Positions 16,148 through 24,410 of a DNA stretch of 31,904 bases are shown here, piece by piece. The DNA comes from Succinatimonas sp. UBA6849 (GTDB taxonomy: Bacteria; Pseudomonadota; Gammaproteobacteria; Enterobacterales; Succinivibrionaceae): contig DKDL01000017.1 of the NCBI GenBank assembly GCA_002449335.1, positions 1-31,904 on the forward strand, in the 5' to 3' direction. Under the pieces are notes generated by a model that saw only the letters and a list, made by a program, of their open reading frames with translations, made no database searches and was not told the DNA's origin. Position 1 is the first letter of the stretch; every line of letters begins with the position of its first letter. The translations under genes were made by a program, and so were the position numbers.

Positions 16148-16888
16148 CTACTTAGAACACCAATCTTTTAGCAGAGATCGCAATCTTGCCATTGACTGTG
16201 AAAGTAACTGACTGATTCTTGACTCACTCAAATCAAGAACCTTTCCTATTTCTTTCAAGTTCAATTCTTCGTCATAGTACAAAGAAAGAACTTGCTGTTC
16301 ACGCTCTGGAAGCTTCTTAATAGCTTCTACAAGCGATACTTTAAATTTTGATGTTGCAAGAGTATCAAATAATTTATCTTTGGTGTTATCTCCACCCTCT
16401 GCAATAACATCGGCACTTACGCCAAGATCTTCAATACCAATCATCTGACTTGATGAAGAATCATTAAGCATCTGATGGTATTTATCGATATCAACTCCAA
16501 GTTCGTTTGCAATTTCAAAATCTCGAGGCTCTCTACCTAACTTGTTTGAAAGTCTTGAGATTGCATCAGAAATACTTCTTGAATTCTGATGAACTGAACG
16601 AGGGGCCCAGTCTGACTGACGTAATTCGTCAATCATAGCGCCACGAATTCTGATTGAAGCATAAGTCTCAAATACAGCTCCATGACCATCTTCATAATGG
16701 GAAGCTGCATCCATAAGTCCAATCATACCTGACTGGATTAAATCATCTACTTCAACGCATGCAGGTAGTCTTGCCTTCAAGTGTAAGGCAATTCTTTTTA
16801 CCAATGGGGCATAAGACTCTACAAGTCTGTTCATATCCAGACGTTGTTGAGCCTGATAAGCTTTTGCTCCGTTTAACATACCTGCCAT
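16148..16888 (-). CDS. fliA: Flagellar sigma factor FliA (sigma-28)
   Basis: FliA directs late flagellar and chemotaxis transcription. The 246-residue length and two-part structure fit: region 2 with VDDLIQSGMIGLMDA near 47-61 and FETYASIRIRGAMIDELR near 73-90, then DWAPRSVHQ, region 3, and region 4 with LPEREQQVLSLYYDEEL and LKEIGKVLDLSESRISQL near 211-228. It follows flhG by 55 bases. No anti-sigma factor FlgM gene is in this window. Confidence 0.95.
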   Translation of the reverse strand: MAGMLNGAKAYQAQQRLDMNRLVESYAPLVKRIALHLKARLPACVEVDDLIQSGMIGLMDAASHYEDGHGAVFETYASIRIRGAMIDELRQSDWAPRSVHQNSRSISDAISRLSNKLGREPRDFEIANELGVDIDKYHQMLNDSSSSQMIGIEDLGVSADVIAEGGDNTKDKLFDTLATSKFKVSLVEAIKKLPEREQQVLSLYYDEELNLKEIGKVLDLSESRISQLLSQSMARLRSLLKDWCSK

Positions 16889-16943
16889 ATATTATTCTTT
16901 CTTTTGTAAACGTTATCTTCTTTTATGATAAGCGTTTTTGCTC

Positions 16944-17777
16944 TTATTGCTTATTGTTGTTGATCAAATTTTCAACAAAAAATTCCAAATGACCACCTGC
17001 AACCTCAGGAATTGGCCATGTAGTGATTCTGTTTGCCAGAGTTCTAAAAGCTCTTGCAGCAGGTGAAGTTGGGAAAACCTCAACTACACATGAACGCTGA
17101 CGAATAGCCTTACGCATATTCATATCAACAGGAATACAAGCTACTAACTCTAATGTTGCATCAATAAAGCGCTCGGTTACGGTCACAAGTTTCTGGTACA
17201 TAAGCTTACCTTCATCTAATGAATGAAGCTGATTACCGATGATCTTGAATTTCTTTACACCATAATCACGAGATAAAACTTTCATCTGAGCATAAGCATC
17301 AGCTACAGATGTAGGCTCGTTGCAAACAACCATCAGAACATCTTGAGCTGCACGGCAGAAGGATAGAACCATGTCAGAGATGCCAGCTGCGGTATCAACG
17401 ATAAAATAATCAATATCTTCCTTTAAGGTAGAAAAAGCTCTGATTAAACCTGCATGTTGCTCAACAGTAAGTTCAACCATCTGTTTTAAACCTGATGAAG
17501 CAGGAACAATTCTCAAGCCATGAGGACCGGTCTGCAGAATATCCTGCAGTTCACACTCACCGTTTAGCACATGACCTAAGTTCTTGTCTACTTTAAGACC
17601 CAACATAACATCGATGTTAGCAAGACCCAAGTCAGCATCGAACAGCATAACTTTCTTGCCCATCTGGCATAATGCTACAGCAAGGTTCAGTGAAACACTG
17701 GACTTGCCCACACCACCTTTACCACCAGTTACGGTGATTACTTTTACTTTGCGTTTGCCGTTTGCTAGTTCTGCCAT
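16944..17777 (-). CDS. flhG: Flagellar number regulator FlhG/FleN (MinD-like ATPase)
   Basis: FlhG limits flagellar number at the pole, opposing FlhF. The deviant Walker A GGKGGVGKSS lies near 18-27, LFDADLGLANIDVMLGL follows, and VDTAAGISDMVLSF is the switch region. The C-terminal GHLEFFVENLI, a probable membrane-targeting helix, closely resembles Pseudomonas FleN. The N-terminus before the Walker motif is only about 17 residues and lacks the DQAxxLR helix with which some FlhG proteins stimulate the FlhF GTPase. An AAGAAGGAT ribosome site precedes the ATG, 27 bases after flhF. Confidence 0.94.
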   Translation of the reverse strand: MAELANGKRKVKVITVTGGKGGVGKSSVSLNLAVALCQMGKKVMLFDADLGLANIDVMLGLKVDKNLGHVLNGECELQDILQTGPHGLRIVPASSGLKQMVELTVEQHAGLIRAFSTLKEDIDYFIVDTAAGISDMVLSFCRAAQDVLMVVCNEPTSVADAYAQMKVLSRDYGVKKFKIIGNQLHSLDEGKLMYQKLVTVTERFIDATLELVACIPVDMNMRKAIRQRSCVVEVFPTSPAARAFRTLANRITTWPIPEVAGGHLEFFVENLINNNKQ

Positions 17778-17804
17778 TTTTTATCCTTCTTATAATAAAA
17801 TCTG

Positions 17805-19295
17805 TTAGGCTTCTTTCTCTAAAGCTATCTTTGCAACGTCATTTTCAACAGCACTTAAAGCCTTGACTGCCAGAGTTCTTGAAACAGGAACTGATAGATC
17901 CTCTGGGACTCTCTGACCATCTGTAATATATGAAAGTGTCAATTTTTGTTTGATACACAAAGATAAAGCGTCTGCTAAAGACTCACTTTCATCTACTTTA
18001 GTTAAGATCAATCCTTTAAGTCCTATTGAGTTAAAGTGCTCATAAGCCTGCTCTAGCACCCTGCGTTGAGCAGTTGCAGGTAGTACCAGATAGTGCTTTA
18101 GTTTTAACTTTGACTGCTGTTTTAACTGTGCAATTTGTGTGCCAAATCTTTCATCATGCAAACCGACACCCACAGTATCAACTAGAACTAAACTCTTATC
18201 TCTTAGTGTATATAACATTTCTGGGAGTTCATCGAGCGATTTTATCGCAAAGGTAGAACATCCCATAATTCTTCCATAAGTCTTTACTTGCTCTACAGCA
18301 CCAATTCTGTAATGGTCCGCTGTAATTAGAGCCACTCTGTCAGGTCCATATCTCATCACAAATCTAGCTGCCAATTTAGCTAAAGTTGTGGTTTTACCGA
18401 CACCTGCTGGACCTATGAGTGTCACTATTCCGCCTTCATTTACGATTTCATCCTGACCTACAGTAAGTCTCTTTTCAACAATAGAAGCTAACTGTCTCCA
18501 GGCAAAGTTAAATGAAGCATCAGCATCAATATTTTCAGATAGTTCTTGTGAAAGCTGTTTTTCAAAGCCTGAACTTAGTAGAAGTTCATATATCATGGCT
18601 CTAACAGGTTCTTCTCTTTTCTTACTATCTGACATGAGGCCTGCAAGCTCAAATTGCAAGAGGCGACGAATTGAATCTACCTCCTGACGCATCTTAGAGA
18701 GCTCATTTTTCTCATTTTGTGACTCTTTAGATTCGTATGAAGATATTCCGTGTGTTGTTTCTACTTTCTTGGCTAAATCTCTATCTTTTTCTTTTACAAA
18801 AAGATCTTTAAGACCTGATTGCTCTGACAGAGGAGCTGGAGGTACTTTATTGTTGTTAAATGAATTGGTATTAGCTGCTTTCTTAGCTTCTTGAGCTTTA
18901 TTCTGTTCTTGCTTTTGACGCTCTAAAATCTCTAATAGACTTCTTGCAAAACCTTCAGCTTTAGACCCACCTACACCTGTAGGCTTATTAGCATTAGACT
19001 CTTTAGATAGGGATGCTGAAGCATGCTTTGATGAGCTTAAGGTAACCTCATCATCTTTGATGATTCTGGAAAGAGGAGAATCCTCTTTTAAGATCCTCTG
19101 TGTGATGCTGTCGTTATCTGCAGCATTTGAAGACAGATCTTCTACGCTTACAGTCTTAGTTTCAACGCCAGCAATGATTTCAACACCATTTGCAACACGC
19201 TTGTTAGACATAATAACAGCCTCTGCACCTAGCTCTTCTTTAATTTTGGCAAGAGCTGAGCGCATATCTGCAGCAACAAAGCGTTTTAATTTCAT
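17805..19295 (-). CDS. flhF: Flagellar positioning GTPase FlhF (SRP-type)
   Basis: FlhF is the SRP-family GTPase that marks the cell pole for flagellar assembly. The N-terminal B domain begins MKLKRFVAADMRSALAKIKE. A low-complexity Lys/Asn/Ser/Gln-rich stretch (about 85-190) precedes the N domain. The G domain has G1 GPAGVGKTTT near 295-304, ITADHYRIGAVEQ near 324-336, G3 DTVG near 373-376 and G4 TKVD near 432-435. The length of 496 is normal. It lies 160 bases after flhA, a gap with no clear promoter and no hairpin. Confidence 0.95.
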   Translation of the reverse strand: MKLKRFVAADMRSALAKIKEELGAEAVIMSNKRVANGVEIIAGVETKTVSVEDLSSNAADNDSITQRILKEDSPLSRIIKDDEVTLSSSKHASASLSKESNANKPTGVGGSKAEGFARSLLEILERQKQEQNKAQEAKKAANTNSFNNNKVPPAPLSEQSGLKDLFVKEKDRDLAKKVETTHGISSYESKESQNEKNELSKMRQEVDSIRRLLQFELAGLMSDSKKREEPVRAMIYELLLSSGFEKQLSQELSENIDADASFNFAWRQLASIVEKRLTVGQDEIVNEGGIVTLIGPAGVGKTTTLAKLAARFVMRYGPDRVALITADHYRIGAVEQVKTYGRIMGCSTFAIKSLDELPEMLYTLRDKSLVLVDTVGVGLHDERFGTQIAQLKQQSKLKLKHYLVLPATAQRRVLEQAYEHFNSIGLKGLILTKVDESESLADALSLCIKQKLTLSYITDGQRVPEDLSVPVSRTLAVKALSAVENDVAKIALEKEA

Positions 19296-19455
19296 TTAGA
19301 ACTCGTTCTTTTTATAATTTAGTGACACTTATGAAAATCTGTACAATTTTCTGTAAAACTGCGATTTAAGTCAATGACCTAATGTATATTAAATTCAATA
19401 TTGTTAAGTAGATTATGCAATTTTGCCTAAATTTGTCGAATTTACGAAACTTTTA

Positions 19456-21666
19456 CTAGCGCATTCCTAAATTCTGCTGATTATTCTGATTTCCAACTAC
19501 ACTGACAATCTTAATTTGTTTGTCATCTGGCACTTCCTGATAAGATAAAACTCTAAGTCCAGGAATTGTATTCTTAACAAATCTTGATAAAGTTGATCTT
19601 AGAATGCCTGAGGTTAATAAGATAGCAGGCTCACCTTCCATCTCCTGATTTGAAGTTGCATCCATAAGTGAACGCTGTAATCTGTCAGCCATGCCAGGCT
19701 CAATACCGATACCTTCAGCACCGCCAGTCTCTAATGACTTATGTAAAACCTTCTCAAGATCAGGAGCTAAAGTAATTACAGGAATGGTGTTCTCTGAACC
19801 TACAATATCCTGAATAATCAGTCTGCGTAATCCGATACGACATGCTGCTGTCAGAACTTCAGGATCCTGACTCTTAGGACCGTACTCAACTAATGTTTCA
19901 AGTACAGTTCTCATATCACGGATAGGTACACCTTCATTTAAGAGGTTCTGCAGAATATGAGTTAACAGACCTAAATTGATAACTGAAGGAACCAAGCCAT
20001 TTACAAGTTTTGGCTGAGACTTGGCAACAATATCCAGAATATTCTGAACTTCTTCCTGTCCTAATAATGAAGCGCAGTTGTTCACTAAGATCTGAGACAA
20101 ATGGGTTGCAATTACAGTTGAACAATCAACCACGGTATAACCTAAGCCTAAAGCCTTGTCGTTATCGTTTTTGCTAATCCAGACAGCATCAAGACCAAAG
20201 GCAGGATCTTTTGCCTTAAGACCAGGAATGTCACCGAAGACCTGACCTGGGTTTATAGCCATGTCGCGCTCAGGTTGAATTTCAGCTTCACCAAAGGTTA
20301 CGCCCATAATGGTAATTCTGTAAAAGTTAGGTCCTAAATCAAGATTATCTCTAATATGTACAGGTGGAATTAAGAAACCTAAATCCTGAGACAGCTTCTT
20401 TCTTACACCTTTTACACGATTTAACAGTTCACCATTCTGATTTTTATCAACCATAGGGATCAGTCTGTAACCTACCTCAAGACCGATAACGTCAACTTCT
20501 GAAACATCATCCCAAGATAATTCTTTTTGTTCAGCACTAGGAGCGCCGGCTTTTGCTCCACCCTTTTGTACTTCAGTTTTAGCTTTTAGAGCTTGAGCTT
20601 CTTTGTGCTTTTTGATGATTAAACCGATGATGGCGCAAATTGAAGCTAACATTAAGAAAGCTACATGAGGCATGCCAGGTACTACGCCCATTACAGCAAG
20701 AACTGAAGCTACAATGTACATAGTCTTAGGTTTTGAGAACAGGTCTGTTACCACCTGCTGACCCATTTCCTGTTTTGAGCTGCTCTGACGGGTAACGATA
20801 ATTGCTGAAGCTACAGATAAGAGTAAGGAAGGGATCTGAGCTACCAGACCATCTCCGATGGTTAAGATAGCGAAAATGGAAGCGGCCTCACCTACTGTCA
20901 GACCATGGTTAAAAGTACCGATGATAATACCGCCTACAAGATTGATGATCATAATCAGCAAACCTGCAACAGCATCACCTTTAACGAACTTTGAAGCACC
21001 ATCCATTGAACCGTAGAAGTCAGCTTCTCTGGTTACATCAATACGTCTTTGTCTTGCAGTATCCTGATCGATGATACCTGCGTTCAAGTCAGCATCGATA
21101 GACATCTGCTTACCAGGCATAGCATCCAAGGTAAATCTTGCGGAAACTTCAGCGATACGGCCAGCACCTTTGGTTACCACCTGGAAGTTAATGATAATCA
21201 AGATAGCAAATACAATGATACCTACAGTGTAGTTACCACCCATAACCACGTTACCGAAAGCTTCAATAACTTTACCGGCTGCTGAGGTACCATCCTGACC
21301 GTGCAGCAAAATCACACGGGTTGAAGCTACGTTTAATGACAATCTTAAAATAGTGGTTAACAACAGCACTGATGGGAAAGAGCCAAAGTCCAGTGGTTTT
21401 TGAGAGTAAATAGCCACCAACAGCACAATCATGGATAAAGCAATGTTCAAAGAGAACAGCATATCCAGTAAGAATGGAGGCATAGGCAAAGTGATCATAG
21501 ACAGACAGGCTAGCACCAGGATAGGAGTACCTATCTTGAACATAGAGATCTTCTTGTAGGCGGTGTTGCCTATTGCCAGACCTTTTGCTACCTTTTCATT
21601 GCGTTTTGCTGCTCCAATAAAATTGGTAATGGCAGCAGGAACCTTTATCTTATCTAGAATTGCCAC
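19456..21666 (-). CDS. flhA: Flagellar export gate protein FlhA
   Basis: FlhA is the main membrane component of the flagellar type III export gate. About eight hydrophobic helices fill residues 45-330, including the conserved TIGDGLVAQIPSLLLS segment. The cytoplasmic domain (about 360-690) carries the chaperone-binding regions. The start is a GTG at 21666 with GGAA ten bases upstream; the cytoplasmic N-terminus of about 45 residues before the first helix is longer than in E. coli FlhA, so a later start is conceivable. It is the first flagellar gene here; flhB and the structural genes are not in the window. A sigma-54-like element lies upstream. Confidence 0.95.
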   Translation of the reverse strand: MAILDKIKVPAAITNFIGAAKRNEKVAKGLAIGNTAYKKISMFKIGTPILVLACLSMITLPMPPFLLDMLFSLNIALSMIVLLVAIYSQKPLDFGSFPSVLLLTTILRLSLNVASTRVILLHGQDGTSAAGKVIEAFGNVVMGGNYTVGIIVFAILIIINFQVVTKGAGRIAEVSARFTLDAMPGKQMSIDADLNAGIIDQDTARQRRIDVTREADFYGSMDGASKFVKGDAVAGLLIMIINLVGGIIIGTFNHGLTVGEAASIFAILTIGDGLVAQIPSLLLSVASAIIVTRQSSSKQEMGQQVVTDLFSKPKTMYIVASVLAVMGVVPGMPHVAFLMLASICAIIGLIIKKHKEAQALKAKTEVQKGGAKAGAPSAEQKELSWDDVSEVDVIGLEVGYRLIPMVDKNQNGELLNRVKGVRKKLSQDLGFLIPPVHIRDNLDLGPNFYRITIMGVTFGEAEIQPERDMAINPGQVFGDIPGLKAKDPAFGLDAVWISKNDNDKALGLGYTVVDCSTVIATHLSQILVNNCASLLGQEEVQNILDIVAKSQPKLVNGLVPSVINLGLLTHILQNLLNEGVPIRDMRTVLETLVEYGPKSQDPEVLTAACRIGLRRLIIQDIVGSENTIPVITLAPDLEKVLHKSLETGGAEGIGIEPGMADRLQRSLMDATSNQEMEGEPAILLTSGILRSTLSRFVKNTIPGLRVLSYQEVPDDKQIKIVSVVGNQNNQQNLGMR

Positions 21667-21706
21667 GTGTCAAAATTCCGTAAATCACTGTATTTTTACT
21701 GTAACA

Positions 21707-21722
21707 AGCATTTTATATGCCT
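21707..21722 (-). promoter_or_regulatory. Possible sigma-54 promoter for flhA
   Basis: On the minus strand AGGCATATAAAATGCT has GG and GC exactly ten bases apart with GGCA and TGCT preserved, as in the -24/-12 consensus TGGCACG-N4-TTGCW. It would start transcription near 21696, 30 bases before the GTG. Sigma-54 control of flhA is known in Vibrio and Pseudomonas. Several consensus bases differ, so this is tentative. Confidence 0.35.
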
Positions 21723-22057
21723 TACAGTTCGAAAATCTTATCAAACTCTATCAAGGTTTTTATAAGATCTTTGTATTCTTGCCACCTGCCTCTATATATT
21801 TCTTGCGCATATGTGTGAATGAGCACTTTTTGAGGCAGCGGAGAGTCTGAATTTACAATTTCCATCATTCTAGGAAAGAGTACAAATTCAAGCCACTGAT
21901 GAAATTCCATGGTATCCATGAAAAATGGAGTATTGGTGTTAAAAGCACTATCCTGAGGTCTATTCTTACCATCAGACCATAGACCTAATTTATTAAGTTC
22001 TTTTTGGATATTTGATAAAGAAAGAACCACCTGTTCTTTTTTATTAAGCTTGCTCAT
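21722..22057 (-). CDS. YqcC family protein (DUF446)
   Basis: This small 111-residue cytoplasmic protein matches the YqcC/DUF446 family, which has no established biochemical role. Family marks are the central F-F-M-D-T-M-E-F-H-Q-W-L stretch, the FVLFPRM segment after it, and an early LGLWSDG. It is predicted to be all-helical with no membrane segment or signal peptide. It begins 49 bases after ruvX, across a small direct repeat (four imperfect copies of TTCTGAT-type units, about 22057-22102), and its stop codon abuts the candidate flhA promoter. It is probably co-transcribed with ruvX. Confidence 0.8.
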   Translation of the reverse strand: MSKLNKKEQVVLSLSNIQKELNKLGLWSDGKNRPQDSAFNTNTPFFMDTMEFHQWLEFVLFPRMMEIVNSDSPLPQKVLIHTYAQEIYRGRWQEYKDLIKTLIEFDKIFEL

Positions 22058-22106
22058 TTTTCTGATGATTTAATTCTGATTATTTTTCTGATTATTCTTC
22101 TGACAA

Positions 22107-22523
22107 TTACTGCTCTGAAAAATACTGCTCAAGAATAGCTACAGCTGACAGACAGTCAATTGCACCTTTGTCTTTAGCTAAAGCTCTAAAACCGCCCTGA
22201 CTGAAGATCTCTTCTTTAGCCTGTGCTGAGGTTAAGCGCTCATCAACAAAAGACACCTGAATTTTAAAGTTTTGAGAAAGTCTGTTACCAAACTTTCTGG
22301 CCCTTTTTGTCATCAGCTGTTCGGTTCCATCCATATTCAATGGAAGTCCAACTACAAACAGGGATGGGCGCCAGTCAGAGATTAGTTTTTTTAAAGCTAC
22401 CTCATTAGGAATTCCGTCTTTAGCTGGAATTGCCCTTTGTGGGGTACAAGTTTTAGTTACAGTGTTTCCTGTAGCTACACCAATATGTGAGGTGCCAAAG
22501 TCAAAACAGATAATGGTACTCAA
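22107..22523 (-). CDS. ruvX: RuvX/YqgF Holliday junction resolvase-like nuclease
   Basis: YqgF proteins have an RNase H fold and process 16S rRNA precursor ends in E. coli; Holliday junction resolution is the older assignment. The 138-residue protein has the first acidic residue D8 in CFDFGTSHIGVATG, VVGLPLNMDGT at 57-67, VDERLTSAQA near 93-102 (D94, E95) and D123 in KGAIDCLSAVAIL. Translation appears to begin at TTG, overlapping the TGA of the preceding gene by four bases (TTGA), with GGCGGAG about ten bases upstream; this implies translational coupling. The usual partner yqgE is absent here. Confidence 0.9.
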   Translation of the reverse strand: MSTIICFDFGTSHIGVATGNTVTKTCTPQRAIPAKDGIPNEVALKKLISDWRPSLFVVGLPLNMDGTEQLMTKRARKFGNRLSQNFKIQVSFVDERLTSAQAKEEIFSQGGFRALAKDKGAIDCLSAVAILEQYFSEQ

Positions 22524-23332
22524 TTTAATCTTGCTCCGCCAAAGAGGATTGGCTGTCTTCTGCTAGGGCCAAATAAGGCAGCTGTCATTACAGAATAGTC
22601 TTTTAAAGACTCAAAACACTCATCACCTAAATGATTATGCATCATGGTAGGCTGCAGAGGTGTTGTAATTACCATAGGTAGGTTATTAGCTCTTCTTGAT
22701 CTTAATAACTCCGGTAGCAACTGTTTATCATAAGTAGTCAGAGCTTCATTGTTTTTACAAAGACCATCTAAGATTAACAGATCAACCGTTACAAAGCGTT
22801 GCCAGGCTTTGTTCTTAGCATCAATATCATAGCTAGTATCTGCCTGACTTGGCACTTTAGCTTTCTTGATTTGATTGTAATCGCAAATTTCAACTTCTTT
22901 CCAGACTTTGTTTAAAACTTCGTTGGCAACGCAATTACAGATATAGGTTTTTCCAGTACCTGCAGAGCCCTGTAACAATAATAATGGAGGAGCAGCTGAA
23001 AACTGACCTGATAAAAATGCCATAGAGCAAAATGCTTTAGCAGTACCAAAAGCTTCGCGATTCATCTCATCATTTAAAGCTTTTTCAAAGGTATTATCAG
23101 GTAATACCTTTTTACTCTCATAGATACTATTTACAAAGGATTTATGATTTTCAAGACGCTCTTTTGCAAGTTCTAAACTAGCTCTTTTAGCATCCATAGC
23201 TCTTAATTTTGCAACATCATCTTTCTCTTTTAAATCTGAAAGATCAACCTTGTTGCCAGCTAGTTCTTCAATAGCTTTGACCAGAGTTTCAAAGCCATTG
23301 TGCATTCCTTGTTTTTTAAAATCTTCTGCCAT
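22520..23332 (-). CDS. DnaC/IstB-type AAA+ ATPase, probable helicase loader
   Basis: This 270-residue protein resembles DnaC-family ATPases that load the replicative helicase. Residues 1-90 are charged helices; the AAA+ core begins near 110. Walker A is GSAGTGKT at 122-129. The Walker B strand is VDLLILDG at 183-190, where the usual acidic residue after the aspartate is glycine (D189-G190). A sensor-like VITTPLQ is near 221-227, and the tail is basic (PSRRQPILFGGARLN). AGAGGG precedes the ATG. It leads a unit with ruvX and yqcC, with no transposase nearby, so it is unlikely to be an IS21-type IstB. Whether it is the cell's main loader or a paralogue cannot be told. Confidence 0.65.
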   Translation of the reverse strand: MAEDFKKQGMHNGFETLVKAIEELAGNKVDLSDLKEKDDVAKLRAMDAKRASLELAKERLENHKSFVNSIYESKKVLPDNTFEKALNDEMNREAFGTAKAFCSMAFLSGQFSAAPPLLLLQGSAGTGKTYICNCVANEVLNKVWKEVEICDYNQIKKAKVPSQADTSYDIDAKNKAWQRFVTVDLLILDGLCKNNEALTTYDKQLLPELLRSRRANNLPMVITTPLQPTMMHNHLGDECFESLKDYSVMTAALFGPSRRQPILFGGARLN

Positions 23333-23436
23333 ACTGCCCTCTATAAATTGTGACTAGATTTTACCAAATTACAGAGGATTTAACTCTATTATTCAAAGAT
23401 ATTGATAACTTTATTGTGCTAAGTTTCTGTTCAAAG

Positions 23437-23448
23437 ATAAGCGCTTAT
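23437..23448. promoter_or_regulatory. 12-bp perfect palindrome upstream of the DnaC-like gene
   Basis: ATAAGCGCTTAT is fully palindromic and lies about 105-116 bases before the DnaC-like start, in the gene-free stretch 23333-23523. It may be an operator. I found no confident -35/-10 pair in this stretch. Confidence 0.25.
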
Positions 23449-23515
23449 TCAAGCGTAGAAAATTCTCAGAGTAAAAAGGGCTAAAGTATAAAGCGAAGAA
23501 GTACAAAGTGCAGAT

Positions 23516-23566
23516 ATAAAAAGCCTCTGTAAAGATTTGGCATAGAGGGACCAAACTTTACAGAGG
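23516..23566 (-). terminator. Strong intrinsic terminator of the haem/tonB operon
   Basis: CCTCTGTAAAG pairs with CTTTACAGAGG, and inside it TTTGG pairs with CCAAA, giving about 16 pairs with a one-base bulge around a ten-base loop. In the minus direction it is followed directly by CTTTTTATA. It lies 33 bases after the tonB stop and closes the haem locus. Confidence 0.85.
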
Positions 23567-23598
23567 TAGGATTATGATAATAAAAAAGTGAATTTGAA

Positions 23599-24387
23599 TT
23601 ATCTTGAAGTTAGTGAAAAATTAACCGGCACAGATACATTAAGCTCTTTGCCTAGAACCTTACTGTCAAAACCTACAGCTTTTGAAGCCAGGCTATTACA
23701 CTCCCTGTCTAACAGAGGATAGTCTGATGACTTTGTAAGCTTTGCTGATACAACTTTTCCAAATTTATCTACATTAAAGACAATGACACACACACCTTCC
23801 TGGTTTAGCTTCTTAGCTTTAAGAGGATACTGCTTTTTTGAAGACAAGAAAGCTAACAGAGAGTTAAAGGCGTTTTTATAAGATATTTTTGCCTGTTCTC
23901 TTTCATAGGCAATCTTGGCTTTGATTTCATTCTCACTGTTATTAGTTGAATTCAGATTTTCGCCTTGTTTTGTCAATTTTTCAGTGTTTTGGGCTGTTTT
24001 TTGTTCTTTTTTCTCTATTTTTTCTTTATTTTTAACAATTTTCTTTTCAGTTTTAGGTTTTACTTTTTTCTCAACTTTCTTTTCTGTCTTCTTTTCTACT
24101 TTCTTCTCTTCTTTAACCTTAGTCTCGATTTTCTCTTCACTTTGAAAATCGTCTTTTACGGTTTTTACCCTCTCTACAGGCTTTTCATCTTCAACGGCTT
24201 TTGGTTCTTCTAAGATGGCAGATGGATCCATAACCGTCACAACATATGAAGCTTGAGGCTCGTCCTCTGCCTCAACTTCAACTGAGGTGTTAAATTCAAA
24301 GACAGACAAAAGCACTATCAGAACTAACAGTGTGATTAGAAAAGAAGCTCTGTTGGCTTTTTGCTCGTACTTATCGTAAAGGTTCAT
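23599..24387 (-). CDS. tonB: TonB energy transducer with Lys/Glu-rich linker
   Basis: TonB spans the periplasm and passes energy from ExbB/ExbD to the outer-membrane receptor. One membrane helix lies at about 15-31. The C-terminal TonB domain (about 168-260) shows KKQYPLKAKKLNQEGV, FNVDKFGKVVSAKL and SVPVNFSL. The periplasmic linker is unusual: instead of Pro-Lys/Pro-Glu repeats it is a Lys/Glu tract (about 62-135, for example KKVEKKTEKKVEKKVK) with very few prolines, followed by an Asn/Ser stretch. The tract may form a charged helix. It is last in the exbB-exbD-tonB group and precedes a strong terminator, so it is probably dedicated to this locus. Confidence 0.88.
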   Translation of the reverse strand: MNLYDKYEQKANRASFLITLLVLIVLLSVFEFNTSVEVEAEDEPQASYVVTVMDPSAILEEPKAVEDEKPVERVKTVKDDFQSEEKIETKVKEEKKVEKKTEKKVEKKVKPKTEKKIVKNKEKIEKKEQKTAQNTEKLTKQGENLNSTNNSENEIKAKIAYEREQAKISYKNAFNSLLAFLSSKKQYPLKAKKLNQEGVCVIVFNVDKFGKVVSAKLTKSSDYPLLDRECNSLASKAVGFDSKVLGKELNVSVPVNFSLTSR

Positions 24388-24410
24388 CTTAAGTTAAACG
24401 TGCTTTATTC

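Noticed and set aside
19296..19455. Sigma-54 promoter in the flhA-flhF gap
   Set aside because: A GG and TTGC occur but are seven bases apart instead of ten.
23915..24213. Phe/Leu-rich plus-strand frames opposite tonB
   Set aside because: They arise from the Lys/Glu tract of TonB read backwards; homopolymer-like composition only.
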